Source of the DNA: a virus
Length of the DNA stretch: 61,043 nt
Virus record (IMG/VR): IMGVR_UViG_3300030117_002966
Location: 1 to 61,043 of that record
Reading direction: 5' to 3' (one strand)
Made by a program: the position numbers and the translations under genes. Below the pieces are notes generated by a model that had not been told where the DNA came from, did not search any database, and saw only the letters and a list, made by a program, of their open reading frames with translations. Shown piece after piece: positions 42,128 through 49,379 of this stretch; the first letter of the stretch is position 1, and each line of letters begins with the position of its first letter.

Positions 42128-43428
42128 GCTCTATCTCCTGTTGCGTTTGCGGAGGGTTTATTGCCCCTATTCTGTGCTCTAGCGGATTCTTCTCTTTTAT
42201 CTTGGTCTCTTCCACCAGAGATGTTTGCATTTCTATCACTTTGTTCTTGTGCTATTGGAGAAGCCTTGATATCTTCTGAAGTTTCCATATCTAATTCTGC
42301 TACTCCTTCAGGGTCAAGACCACGCTCTTCTCTAACTTCACCGGGTGATAACACTCCTTCAGACAGATAAATCATATCAGTCTTAGCTTTTGTGAATGCA
42401 TCATTTACATTAATTTGCCTAAACTTAAACTTTGCCTCTCCACTTTCTAATTGTGGCATGAGTTGGGCGTTAAGTGCTCCCTCTACCATAGTTTGTAAAT
42501 ATCTAACGTATGGTTCAAATATTGGACGAGCTGTTTCAGGCTCAGTCCACATTGTTTTAGGAACTTTCAAAGCTATATGTATTTTATCTAATAAATCATC
42601 GGTGTATTTACCGTATTCGAAAGCTCTTTGTGTTCCTTGTAATTCTTTTATGGATATGTCGTTTCCATGGATAATGTCCTCTCCGGGTGCTAATGTATTG
42701 AATGCATCAACTATTTCGTTTATTTTGTCCGGACCGTAAGGCATATCTGGTAAACCTGCACTCACATCAAATCTACTAGATGCATATTTATTTAAAGCTG
42801 CACCTATATCTCTTTCTGCGTAGTCTTTTAATTCTACCAAATAAATAATAGGGTGTATATCAGATAATCCATAGGCTAAATCATCGAATGAGTTATTATT
42901 CAATGCTATTATTTCGTTTTCTTCAAATCTAATATTTTCTTTGTCATCTCCTACTTTTTGGTAATAGTATTCTATTTGTCCGTGCTCATTTCTTTTGACG
43001 TACATATTCTGGCTAGAGCGTAAAATTAAATTGTCTCCAGTCCATTCTAAATACCCACTACCAAATATCCTTGCATTTCTTAACCACCCATATAAAATGT
43101 TTTCAATATTAATATCTCTAAACATTTCTTCTAATTCTTCACGAAGGTTGTCATCATCTGTTACAATATCAAAATTATCTTTAACAGCATACAAACATGG
43201 TAAATCTATTAAGGTTCTAATTATAGGGTCAGATAAATATATATTCATATAGGTTCTATTTTTACCTATGTGAGGTTCGAAATCTTTATCTGCTCCTCCT
43301 GCAAAACCTCTATTGATTTTAAGACGTTGTATAACTCCTTCACCGTAACTACGGGGGTCGTCTTTTTTGTAGGTTGGATTACTTCCGATGGAAGCAAACC
43401 TACGTCTAACATTATCTATAAACGACAT
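42124..43428 (-). CDS. Portal protein
   Basis: The 434-aa product has portal features: SDPIIRTLIDLPCLYAV followed by NIENILYGWLRNARIFGSGY and LEWTGDN. The wing/stem part YAERDIGAALNKYASSRFDV leads to KIHIALKVPKTMWTEPETAR and SEGVLSPGEVREERGLDPEG, which is typical of SPP1/HK97-type portals. A TATA box (43454-43463) lies just upstream, so the transcript is leaderless or nearly so. It overlaps the protease gene by 4 bases. Confidence 0.85.
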   Translation of the reverse strand: MSFIDNVRRRFASIGSNPTYKKDDPRSYGEGVIQRLKINRGFAGGADKDFEPHIGKNRTYMNIYLSDPIIRTLIDLPCLYAVKDNFDIVTDDDNLREELEEMFRDINIENILYGWLRNARIFGSGYLEWTGDNLILRSSQNMYVKRNEHGQIEYYYQKVGDDKENIRFEENEIIALNNNSFDDLAYGLSDIHPIIYLVELKDYAERDIGAALNKYASSRFDVSAGLPDMPYGPDKINEIVDAFNTLAPGEDIIHGNDISIKELQGTQRAFEYGKYTDDLLDKIHIALKVPKTMWTEPETARPIFEPYVRYLQTMVEGALNAQLMPQLESGEAKFKFRQINVNDAFTKAKTDMIYLSEGVLSPGEVREERGLDPEGVAELDMETSEDIKASPIAQEQSDRNANISGGRDQDKREESARAQNRGNKPSANATGDRA

Positions 43429-43453
43429 GGCTTTAAATAATTAAGCATAATGG

Positions 43454-43463
43454 GTATATAAAG
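43454..43463 (-). promoter_or_regulatory. Promoter of the head operon (portal)
   Basis: On the - strand AAACTTTATATACCC lies about 30 bases before the portal ATG 43428, inside the 41-base gap after the terminase stop. A second AT-rich TTATTTAAAG is nearer the ATG. Confidence 0.65.
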
Positions 43464-43469
43464 TTTTTG

Positions 43470-45137
43470 TCACAATCCTCGTAAAGTGTGCTTGTTTAAC
43501 TGGTGTTTACGGTTAACTTTAGCAAAAAGTGGTGAAGAAGTGTATTTTGTGCCTTGGTTTCTACGTCTGTTTATTGGGCGGGAAACTATACTTTGTCCAA
43601 AATTACCAGACATAGGTAACATACTTAATGTAGCGTGTATACCCATAGCTGAACTATCACAATAATCATCGTGTTTACCTGTAGGAGCTGCTATCTTCTC
43701 TGTTTTTTGCGCAGCATCCATTGTATACTCAAGGTCTATGTGTTCTTTTATCCACTTGTTTACTAATTTAGCTACATCTGGTGTTAAATTCTTAGGATTT
43801 GGTACTCTTACTCTTCCTTGTTGGACGTATGAGACAAAATCTCTGTACATTTGGGTCTTAGTACCTTTTGGACCACCTGTAAAAACAAACGGTACAAAAT
43901 GAACATTACCATCTAGACACGCCAACCGTAAATCTTGTTCAACCGCACCACCGATACCAGTACAATCAACGATAAGGCGGTCAGCCCCAAGCTGATTGGT
44001 AACATCCATAATACGTTGACGTTGGTATGGTATATCGTGTCCGCCAGTTCTGGCATTAATTTCTTCAAGGTAGATAAGCCTTGCAATATTTTCGCTATCA
44101 GACTTTTCAAGGGACCATGCACTAATAACAGTAGAATTAACAGATTTGCCAATGTCAACCCCAACATTAATATTGCCTCCTCCTTGGAGTCCATCTCCAT
44201 CCAATTGAGTAAGTTCGTAATCATCGCAACATCCTTTTATTTTTTCTGGATTAAATACATTCGATACAGACTCTACAAACTCACATTCGTATTCTGTCCT
44301 CCAGTAGACTGAATCTTCCCCCCACTCCATCATCTTATCAAGCATTTCTTCATCAGTATAAGGAGGTGAATAAGCATCTCCTTTTTTCACTGCATCACGC
44401 CACGTATAATGTAATCTTGTAAAGGTATCTGCATACCCATCATCATACAAATATCGCCACATATGATTGTCTTTTGACTTTGGTGTACCTAAATTTATGA
44501 ACGGGGCCTTATTTGAAACTATCGCTGGTTCTACGTTATCTATGAACAATTTGTCATCAATTAGGGGACTTTCGTCTACAACTAAGAAAGTTGGGTGCTG
44601 TCCTCTAATAGCTTGTCCTTGGTTACTAGGCGCCAACGGAGCCCTTCTCATTATAGTACCCCCCTTAAGTGTTATGTTGGGCTTATTATGAAACCTATAA
44701 TTAGCCACTAGACCATTGAGAAACGTATTATCAGCAAAGTGTCTATATACATAATTAAATATAAGTGCTGCTTGGTCCTCAGTTGGTGCTAAAATAAATA
44801 TTAAATCTCTAAATCTATTAAAAAACATGTAAATAGTAACTGCTACAGATAAAGCAAATGATTTACCACTACCTCGTGGAGCTAGAATAGCTAATTTCTT
44901 TTGTTTGTCATCATCTCTGTCAGTTAAACATTCTAAAACTATGTCTTCTTGTAAAGGTCTTAAAAGTAAAGGACGTTGTTGACCATCAATAAGGTAGGCT
45001 GAACAAAATGCACGTATCAATTTACGCATCTTTTCTTTATCTCGTCTACACTTCTTAAATATATTTTCTAAGTGTTTTGAATCTAACCCGCCTTTACCGG
45101 TCAGAATCTGTTTTAGATGGCTTTGGTTCTTTATCAT
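43470..45137 (-). CDS. terL: Terminase large subunit
   Basis: The 555-aa product has the ATPase motifs LAILAPRGSGKSFALSVAV (Walker A) and TFLVVDESPLIDDKLF (Walker B). The nuclease domain has NVGVDIGKSVNSTVISAWS, RLIVDCTGIGGAVEQDL and a late HDDYCDSSAMGI acidic block, the usual three Asp/Glu clusters of RNase H-like terminase nucleases. It packages DNA into the prohead by ATP hydrolysis. It overlaps the preceding gene by 44 bases. Confidence 0.93.
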   Translation of the reverse strand: MIKNQSHLKQILTGKGGLDSKHLENIFKKCRRDKEKMRKLIRAFCSAYLIDGQQRPLLLRPLQEDIVLECLTDRDDDKQKKLAILAPRGSGKSFALSVAVTIYMFFNRFRDLIFILAPTEDQAALIFNYVYRHFADNTFLNGLVANYRFHNKPNITLKGGTIMRRAPLAPSNQGQAIRGQHPTFLVVDESPLIDDKLFIDNVEPAIVSNKAPFINLGTPKSKDNHMWRYLYDDGYADTFTRLHYTWRDAVKKGDAYSPPYTDEEMLDKMMEWGEDSVYWRTEYECEFVESVSNVFNPEKIKGCCDDYELTQLDGDGLQGGGNINVGVDIGKSVNSTVISAWSLEKSDSENIARLIYLEEINARTGGHDIPYQRQRIMDVTNQLGADRLIVDCTGIGGAVEQDLRLACLDGNVHFVPFVFTGGPKGTKTQMYRDFVSYVQQGRVRVPNPKNLTPDVAKLVNKWIKEHIDLEYTMDAAQKTEKIAAPTGKHDDYCDSSAMGIHATLSMLPMSGNFGQSIVSRPINRRRNQGTKYTSSPLFAKVNRKHQLNKHTLRGL

Positions 45138-45432
45138 TTGTTAATTCCTCTAAAAATGTCCCAAAGTTCTCTGAACTTTTTTCTACGTCTGTAGGGACTT
45201 CTATATTCAATGCTCTGAATTCAGTATGTATATCTCTTACTATCGAGTTTCTTTGTCGCAATAACTCTGTTCTAGAGTTAACATCCCGAATACATATAAG
45301 AATTTCTTCCCAAAGCAAGTCTTCAAGCGCAAGATTGCGCGCCAAAAGGCGGACAAGTTCTTTATGACGTTCATATTCTCCTTCTCCAACCCTCTGACGT
45401 AATCTTTGCTCGTATTTCTCTACGTCCTTCAA
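45094..45432 (-). CDS. Candidate terminase small subunit
   Basis: The 112-aa product is helical and charged, with ERHKELVRLLARNLALEDLL and NSRTELLRQRNSIVRDIHTE, and a disordered acidic/Lys tail. Size, all-helical nature and overlap with the large terminase gene suggest TerS. There is no clear HTH signature, so the assignment rests on context. Confidence 0.45.
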   Translation of the reverse strand: MKDVEKYEQRLRQRVGEGEYERHKELVRLLARNLALEDLLWEEILICIRDVNSRTELLRQRNSIVRDIHTEFRALNIEVPTDVEKSSENFGTFLEELTNDKEPKPSKTDSDR

Positions 45433-45857
45433 AGTGCTTTGCCTTCATCAAGGGCTGCTTTGACTTTAGACTTGACTAGTGCGGCAAGTTCGTCGTCTTT
45501 TTCATCCCATGCTGTTATCAATACATTTCGAACTAATGAGTCTTTTACGTGCTTCTGCGCTTGTTCATCTAGCTTTTCAAAAGCTTTCATCTGGGCTTTG
45601 CTTAGATTTCCATCTAACATCTTCATCAATTCAGCTTCGTTGTTTTTTAAGTACTTGAATACTAATTCTTTAACTGCGGGTACTTGATAAGCTACTGCGC
45701 TAGCTAAAATTAATACCATAGTAGTTAATCCTGCTAAAATTGGTTCGTCCATTATTTGGTCTAACATTCCAGATTCTTCTACAGTCTCAAGAAGAGCTGT
45801 GATATTTCCATCGTCAGCTGTTTCATTGGCTGCTGTTTCATTGTTTGTATTATTCAT
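45429..45857 (-). CDS. Membrane protein with amphipathic C-domain (holin-like?)
   Basis: I give the ATG at 45857 (MNNTNNETAANET...). An in-frame ATG at 45941 would add 28 residues and lies exactly where a leaderless transcript from the TATA box at 45961-45972 would begin, so the longer form is a real alternative. One transmembrane helix (PILAGLTTMVLILASAVAYQ) is followed by a charged helical domain (KALDEGKAL end). Asn-rich N-terminal sequons suggest the N-terminus could be outside. It may be a holin or virion membrane protein. Confidence 0.5.
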   Translation of the reverse strand: MNNTNNETAANETADDGNITALLETVEESGMLDQIMDEPILAGLTTMVLILASAVAYQVPAVKELVFKYLKNNEAELMKMLDGNLSKAQMKAFEKLDEQAQKHVKDSLVRNVLITAWDEKDDELAALVKSKVKAALDEGKAL

Positions 45858-45941
45858 ATGTTGATATCTCCATATTGGGGGACCCACGGTGGCACTTGCG
45901 TAAGTAACCAGTGAGGCAATGGCCCTGTGGCGGGTGCCCAT
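45858..45941 (-). other. Possible N-terminal extension or structured leader
   Basis: On the - strand ATGGGCACCCGCCACAGGGC starts at the expected transcription start and is followed by GTGCCACCGTGGGTCCCC. The GC-rich arms (GGGCACCC / GGGTCCCC-like) can pair. The segment can be read either as 28 extra codons of the membrane protein or as a folded 5' leader controlling its start. Confidence 0.4.
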
Positions 45942-45960
45942 ACATATTTAGAATGTCTAC

Positions 45961-45972
45961 CTATATAAAGCT
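45961..45972 (-). promoter_or_regulatory. Promoter upstream of the terminase operon
   Basis: GTAAGCTTTATATAGG on the - strand is a strong BRE/TATA match. Its spacing predicts a start near 45941. It overlaps the stop of the 95-aa basic gene. Confidence 0.7.
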
Positions 45973-46259
45973 TACCATTTAACTTTATTAGCCCAGTAAG
46001 CAGCAGACATCTTTCCCTTTTTAATATTCTTAGCGTGGCGCGCTTTGAAACTCTTTCTTCGGGCTTTAGATTTTGGGTCCATCTTCTTACCTGCTGTAGT
46101 TACACCTTGTTGACCAAATCTAATCAATTTAGTCTTACCACCCTCTTTAGCCACAACTACATGTGACTTCTTAGGGTGATTAGGTGTTCTTTTAGGTTTG
46201 TTATAGGCTGATACACCAGCTCTTGTTAGTTTAGGGTCCTTTTTCTTTTTAGGAGCCAT
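45972..46259 (-). CDS. Small basic conserved marine-virus protein, 95 aa
   Basis: The product is very basic and includes NHPKKSHVVVAKEGGKTKLI, RFGQQGV and a SFKARHAKNIKKGKMSAAYW end. I recall this pattern from many marine phages and giant viruses, where its function is unknown. The RFGQQG and KGKMSAAYWANKVKW blocks are its most conserved parts. It heads a set of basic proteins just upstream of terminase, suggesting a DNA-condensing or packaging role (inference). Confidence 0.7.
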   Translation of the reverse strand: MAPKKKKDPKLTRAGVSAYNKPKRTPNHPKKSHVVVAKEGGKTKLIRFGQQGVTTAGKKMDPKSKARRKSFKARHAKNIKKGKMSAAYWANKVKW

Positions 46260-46432
46260 TATTTACCTCTCTGTTTTCTTGCTGTAACTTTTGCTTTCTT
46301 TGAGAGTTCGCCATAATGAAATATTCTTTTAGATGATTTAGTGTGTGTCTTACCAGAATGTATATGACCATTTGGCATTTTATGCACTTGACCTTTGAAT
46401 ACTTTACCATCTTTAGTGTAGTGTTTTCTCAT
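46259..46432 (-). CDS. Small basic protein, 57 aa
   Basis: The frame runs from ATG 46432 to TAA 46259-46261 and overlaps the next ATG (TAATG). The sequence YTKDGKVFKGQVHKMPNGHI followed by HSGKTHTKSSKRIFHYGEL is rich in Lys and His with short strands. It is similar in style to neighbours in this basic cluster. No family is recognised. Confidence 0.6.
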   Translation of the reverse strand: MRKHYTKDGKVFKGQVHKMPNGHIHSGKTHTKSSKRIFHYGELSKKAKVTARKQRGK

Positions 46433-46479
46433 TAGTACTTCCTCTTCATCTTTTTTGCTTTCTTCTTTTTATATGCCAT
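46432..46479 (-). CDS. Basic micropeptide, 15 aa
   Basis: The frame runs from ATG 46479 to TAA 46432-46434 and encodes MAYKKKKAKKMKRKY. It is coupled by TAATG to both neighbours, with GAAG upstream. It may be a translation-coupling remnant or a true lysine-rich peptide. Confidence 0.35.
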   Translation of the reverse strand: MAYKKKKAKKMKRKY

Positions 46480-46724
46480 TATTTAGACCTCCTTACTGCC
46501 TTTTTAATTTTCTTAGAATACTTTGCTCTACTTCCCACTCCACCTGCTTTACGTTTCTTACGATTCGTTGCTGCTTTCTGTCCTTTGGTTAGTTTGTCTC
46601 TTACATTCTTAGGTAAGTATCGACCTCTTTTAGATTTTGGCTTTTTTTCATCACCTTTGGTAACATAGCCCCATTTTTGTTTACCCCATTTCTTTAGGGA
46701 CTTCTGAGACTTTTTAAGGGCCAT
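46479..46724 (-). CDS. Small basic conserved phage protein, 81 aa
   Basis: KSLKKWGKQKWGYVTKG near the start and GRYLPKNVRDKLTKGQKAAT followed by NRKKRKAGG match a small lysine-rich family that I recall from marine phages and algal viruses. The family's function is unknown. The strong positive charge suggests nucleic-acid binding. It sits in the same array as the DUF5872-like gene. Confidence 0.6.
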   Translation of the reverse strand: MALKKSQKSLKKWGKQKWGYVTKGDEKKPKSKRGRYLPKNVRDKLTKGQKAATNRKKRKAGGVGSRAKYSKKIKKAVRRSK

Positions 46725-46960
46725 TAACGGTATCCTCCACCAGCGGCTTTGTATTGCTTAGCCAACATCTGTGCTTTACGAGCCGACCATTGGCCCGGAG
46801 CACCACCTTTACTACCTGCTTTGATTTTATTAAATAATCTTTTTCTCATAGTAGGTTTGGTGTAATTACCAGCTTCGTTAACTCTTGATTTAGCTTTCTT
46901 CTTTTTAGCTGGAGCTTTGCGTCTTGTTGTTTTTCTTGTTGTCTTTTTTCTTGGTGCCAT
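46724..46960 (-). CDS. DUF5872-like small basic protein, 78 aa
   Basis: A Lys/Arg-rich N-terminal stretch (KKTTRKTTRRKAPAKKKKAK) resembles histone or protamine tails. The C-terminal block GNYTKPTMRKRLFNKIKAGS followed by KGGAPGQWSARKAQMLA matches the DUF5872 pattern. Function is unknown in the family. In viruses the combination suggests a virion DNA-condensing protein, as inference. Confidence 0.65.
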   Translation of the reverse strand: MAPRKKTTRKTTRRKAPAKKKKAKSRVNEAGNYTKPTMRKRLFNKIKAGSKGGAPGQWSARKAQMLAKQYKAAGGGYR

Positions 46961-47094
46961 TATTTCCTCTTTTTCTTTACAATGGTTTTTGTTTTACCAC
47001 TTTTTGTTCTTGCGTATTTATGTGTTGCAGTTTCACGTATCAACGTACCTGAATAACGTTTACCTTTCCACATCCAAGATACTGTCTTAGCCAT
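46960..47094 (-). CDS. Small basic protein, 44 aa
   Basis: The frame runs from ATG 47094 to a TAA that overlaps the next ATG. The product starts MAKTVSWMWKGKRYSGTLIR and ends in KTIVKKKRK. The SWMWKGKRYSGTLI part resembles a small beta hairpin. It belongs to the basic array. No family is recognised. Confidence 0.55.
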   Translation of the reverse strand: MAKTVSWMWKGKRYSGTLIRETATHKYARTKSGKTKTIVKKKRK

Positions 47095-47096
47095 GT

Positions 47097-47348
47097 TTAC
47101 TTGTATTTGTTTTTCGTATGTTGTTTGCTACCAATATGGTGCCCATGACTTTTTCTGTCTGCAATTTCTACTTCTGTTACATCTCTAATTTGTTCTAGAG
47201 CTTTCTTCTTAGAAATAGCTTTCTTTTCCAAAGCATGTGTTTTTCCACCAGCATGACTGAAAACTTTTTCACCTGAACCACTTTTACGCATGGTTAGTGT
47301 TTTATCTATGTTTTCTTTCTTATTGGTTTTATAAGGAGTAGAAACCAT
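47097..47348 (-). CDS. Small basic protein, 83 aa
   Basis: The product is Lys/His-rich with a helix EKKAISKKKALEQIRDVTEV in the middle and a HGHHIGSKQHTKNKYK end. The histidine-rich tail could bind metal. It shares the operon's TAATG-like coupling. No family is recognised. Confidence 0.55.
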   Translation of the reverse strand: MVSTPYKTNKKENIDKTLTMRKSGSGEKVFSHAGGKTHALEKKAISKKKALEQIRDVTEVEIADRKSHGHHIGSKQHTKNKYK

Positions 47349-47644
47349 TATTCTTCTCCTTTCTTTATGCTAGCACTATTATTAGGTAAGTCTTTGACTT
47401 TCTCTAAATAGTCCAATGTATGAAGTGGATTAAACCCTGTGACTGGTTCACCACTACCACTATTATAATTGTATTCTAATGGTATGTTACTCTGTGGTAA
47501 ATCTTTATAGGACGTGATAGGCTTTTTATAGTTCATCTCGTCTATTTCTGCTCTGTCAGGTTTGTCGAACTTCAACATCATATCTGGATTATTTTTGTGA
47601 AAGTGTTCACCTTTTAATTCGTTATATATTTTTTCTGTTGGCAT
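47348..47644 (-). CDS. Hypothetical protein, 98 aa
   Basis: It lies between the basic genes and the coiled-coil gene. It is rich in Asn, Pro and Lys, with aromatic-poor sequence such as NIPLEYNYNSGSGEPVTGFN, and is probably partly disordered. No motif is recognised. Confidence 0.5.
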   Translation of the reverse strand: MPTEKIYNELKGEHFHKNNPDMMLKFDKPDRAEIDEMNYKKPITSYKDLPQSNIPLEYNYNSGSGEPVTGFNPLHTLDYLEKVKDLPNNSASIKKGEE

Positions 47645-47646
47645 AT

Positions 47647-47751
47647 TTATTCCTCCTTACAGCATTTGCTGATTTGGTTTTGAAGACCCTCAACAGTCTT
47701 CTTGAGTTTCTCTAACTCTTCTTTCATATCTCTTACTTCGTAGTCATTCAT
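47647..47751 (-). CDS. Coiled-coil micro-protein, 34 aa
   Basis: ATG 47751 to TAA 47647-47649. The sequence VRDMKEELEKLKKTVEGLQN is a near-perfect heptad coiled coil. A CC pair near the end could form disulphide links or bind metal. The 3' end AAGGAGGAATAA also serves as the ribosome site of the following gene. Confidence 0.5.
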   Translation of the reverse strand: MNDYEVRDMKEELEKLKKTVEGLQNQISKCCKEE

Positions 47752-48275
47752 TTTTTACTCTCCATCTTCTGTTCATGTTCTTGGTCATTAGCTTCAATCA
47801 TCTGAGCTTGTTTCTGTGCAGCATCATTATAATCAATAACAGCTTGTGCTTTTGTCTTATAGAATGCTGTTTTCTCTGCTTGTTCTTGTTTCCATACATC
47901 TAAAGCATCTTTAATAATCAGAAGGGCTGGCCCACCTAATATAGCTATCAAAGTTGTATATGCTTCAATATTTTCAAGAACTTCTGAGTTATTAAGTCCG
48001 GTATGTATAACGAACCCTGCAAAACCAACCCAAAGTAAAACCAATGGTACCGCAATCATAAACATAAAGATGTCGTTAAATGTGACTCCTTCTCTAGCTT
48101 CGTTCTTACTACTCATTTTTGGTTTCTCCTGTGTTTCTTTCACTTCTACTATCGTGGTTTTTCTTTGTGGAAACATGCGGCGCGCAATATTCACAAGTAC
48201 CATGAAAGCAATTACAATAGCCATAGAGGCCATTACTACTGCTAATACTTCTAGTATTTCTATCCATTTAATCAC
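47748..48275 (-). CDS. Two-helix membrane protein with coiled-coil tail
   Basis: The start is GTG 48275, right after a GAGGAGGA purine run. Transmembrane helices are VLAVVMASMAIVIAFMVLVN (about 9-28) and IFMFMIAVPLVLLWVGFAGF (about 70-90). A third hydrophobic segment is likely around 106-122 (YTTLIAILGGPALLII). A charged coiled-coil tail (AEKTAFYKTKAQAVIDYNDA) ends it. Topology and place suggest a holin-like or virion membrane protein. Confidence 0.55.
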   Translation of the reverse strand: MIKWIEILEVLAVVMASMAIVIAFMVLVNIARRMFPQRKTTIVEVKETQEKPKMSSKNEAREGVTFNDIFMFMIAVPLVLLWVGFAGFVIHTGLNNSEVLENIEAYTTLIAILGGPALLIIKDALDVWKQEQAEKTAFYKTKAQAVIDYNDAAQKQAQMIEANDQEHEQKMESKK

Positions 48276-48394
48276 TCCTCCTCACCTACAAAATCTTCAT
48301 ATGTGCTATTCTTTATCATTGCTTTCACATCATCTAATTCTGATATTATTTTCGCTAACATGTTCGTTAATACCAACATCTGGTTGGCTTTCAT
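48272..48394 (-). CDS. Helical micro-protein, 40 aa
   Basis: ATG 48394 to TGA 48272-48274. It encodes MLVLTNMLAKIISELDDVKA, then an acidic tail (EDFVGEEE). It overlaps both neighbours by a few bases, matching the coupling style, and its acidic end doubles as purine-rich ribosome site for the next gene. Confidence 0.5.
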   Translation of the reverse strand: MKANQMLVLTNMLAKIISELDDVKAMIKNSTYEDFVGEEE

Positions 48395-49341
48395 TCCTCC
48401 TCCAATACAATATTATTTATTAAAAAATAATCTACAAATTCGTAAGTACCGTTTCTATTCCAGTCTGCATACAGGTTCACATACATCATATACCACCCAG
48501 TGTATGGTTCAGTAAACCACTCTGGACCGGATGTAAGTTTATAGTCATTACCTTCCCAACCTGTAACATTAAAAAAGTAATCGTTCCACATATATCCGTT
48601 CCACACAGTTTCGTTATCAACTACTTTGATATGTCCTACGTCATAGCCTACCATCACGGGTAGTGCCTCTTGGTCACAATCTGTATCTATATCTATTGTA
48701 ATATTTAGAGAATTGGTTTCTCTAGAATAGTTTCCATATTGTAAACCATTATAAAAATAAGTTTGGTTAGCTGTACAATCGTACTCTTCGTACTCGCAAC
48801 TACCGTCATCTTCCTCAGCTCGCTCATTATAATTCTCAGCGTTTATATCCATACAACCATAAACTGTTTCATTAGTTTGTGTTTCGTTTCCTGTACCATT
48901 ATTTACTGGTCCACCAAGAAACTGACACCTACCATTATCATGAGTAGCTTGTGAGTTGTAATTATCTGCATCGGGGTTAGTACATCCATACACAACAGGA
49001 GGAGGGAATACACAACTACCGTTATCGAAATCCGCATCGTGTTTGTAATTAACGGCCGTTGGGTCGGTACATCCACCCCTTGGCTTACCGTCATCATCTC
49101 CTCCGAAAATGTCTTCAAACGCACTTAAATCTCCTCCACCTCCAAAAAAGGCTAAAATTAAAACTGTGAGAATAGAACCAAGTTTTTTACCTAGTTGTGT
49201 CTCACCAAGTTTATCTCCTGCTTTTCCGATAGTCTCAAATAGACCTTCTTCATCCTCATCAGGTTTTCTACCTCCAAGTCCTAATGCTTCACGTTCTTCA
49301 TCAGAGATTACGGAGATAGCACCATAATCATCGCGCGCCAT
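48391..49341 (-). CDS. Membrane-anchored surface/virion protein with three GC-x-DP-x-A-x-NY repeats
   Basis: The cytoplasmic N-terminus is acidic, followed by a short hydrophobic segment (LGSILTVLILAFFGGGG, about 54-70). Three repeats follow: GCTDPTAVNYKHDADFDNGS, GCTNPDADNYNSQATHDNGR and GCMDINAENYNERAEEDDGS, each with paired cysteines and a DDGSC-like end. These repeats are common in marine surface proteins, notably of Bacteroidetes and Marine Group II. The C-terminal domain (YDVGHIKVVDNETVWNGYMW) is beta-rich with N-x-S/T sequons. It may be exposed on the cell or the virion. Confidence 0.7.
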   Translation of the reverse strand: MARDDYGAISVISDEEREALGLGGRKPDEDEEGLFETIGKAGDKLGETQLGKKLGSILTVLILAFFGGGGDLSAFEDIFGGDDDGKPRGGCTDPTAVNYKHDADFDNGSCVFPPPVVYGCTNPDADNYNSQATHDNGRCQFLGGPVNNGTGNETQTNETVYGCMDINAENYNERAEEDDGSCEYEEYDCTANQTYFYNGLQYGNYSRETNSLNITIDIDTDCDQEALPVMVGYDVGHIKVVDNETVWNGYMWNDYFFNVTGWEGNDYKLTSGPEWFTEPYTGWYMMYVNLYADWNRNGTYEFVDYFLINNIVLEEE

Positions 49342-49361
49342 GTATTATTTTACATGACGCT

Positions 49362-49371
49362 ACTATTTAAA
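49362..49371 (-). promoter_or_regulatory. Late promoter of the virion region
   Basis: On the - strand AATCTTTAAATAGTAG lies about 27 bases before ATG 49341, giving a leaderless transcript. It separates the virion operon from the sugar operon that ends at 49380. Confidence 0.65.
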
Positions 49372-49379
49372 GATTACTC

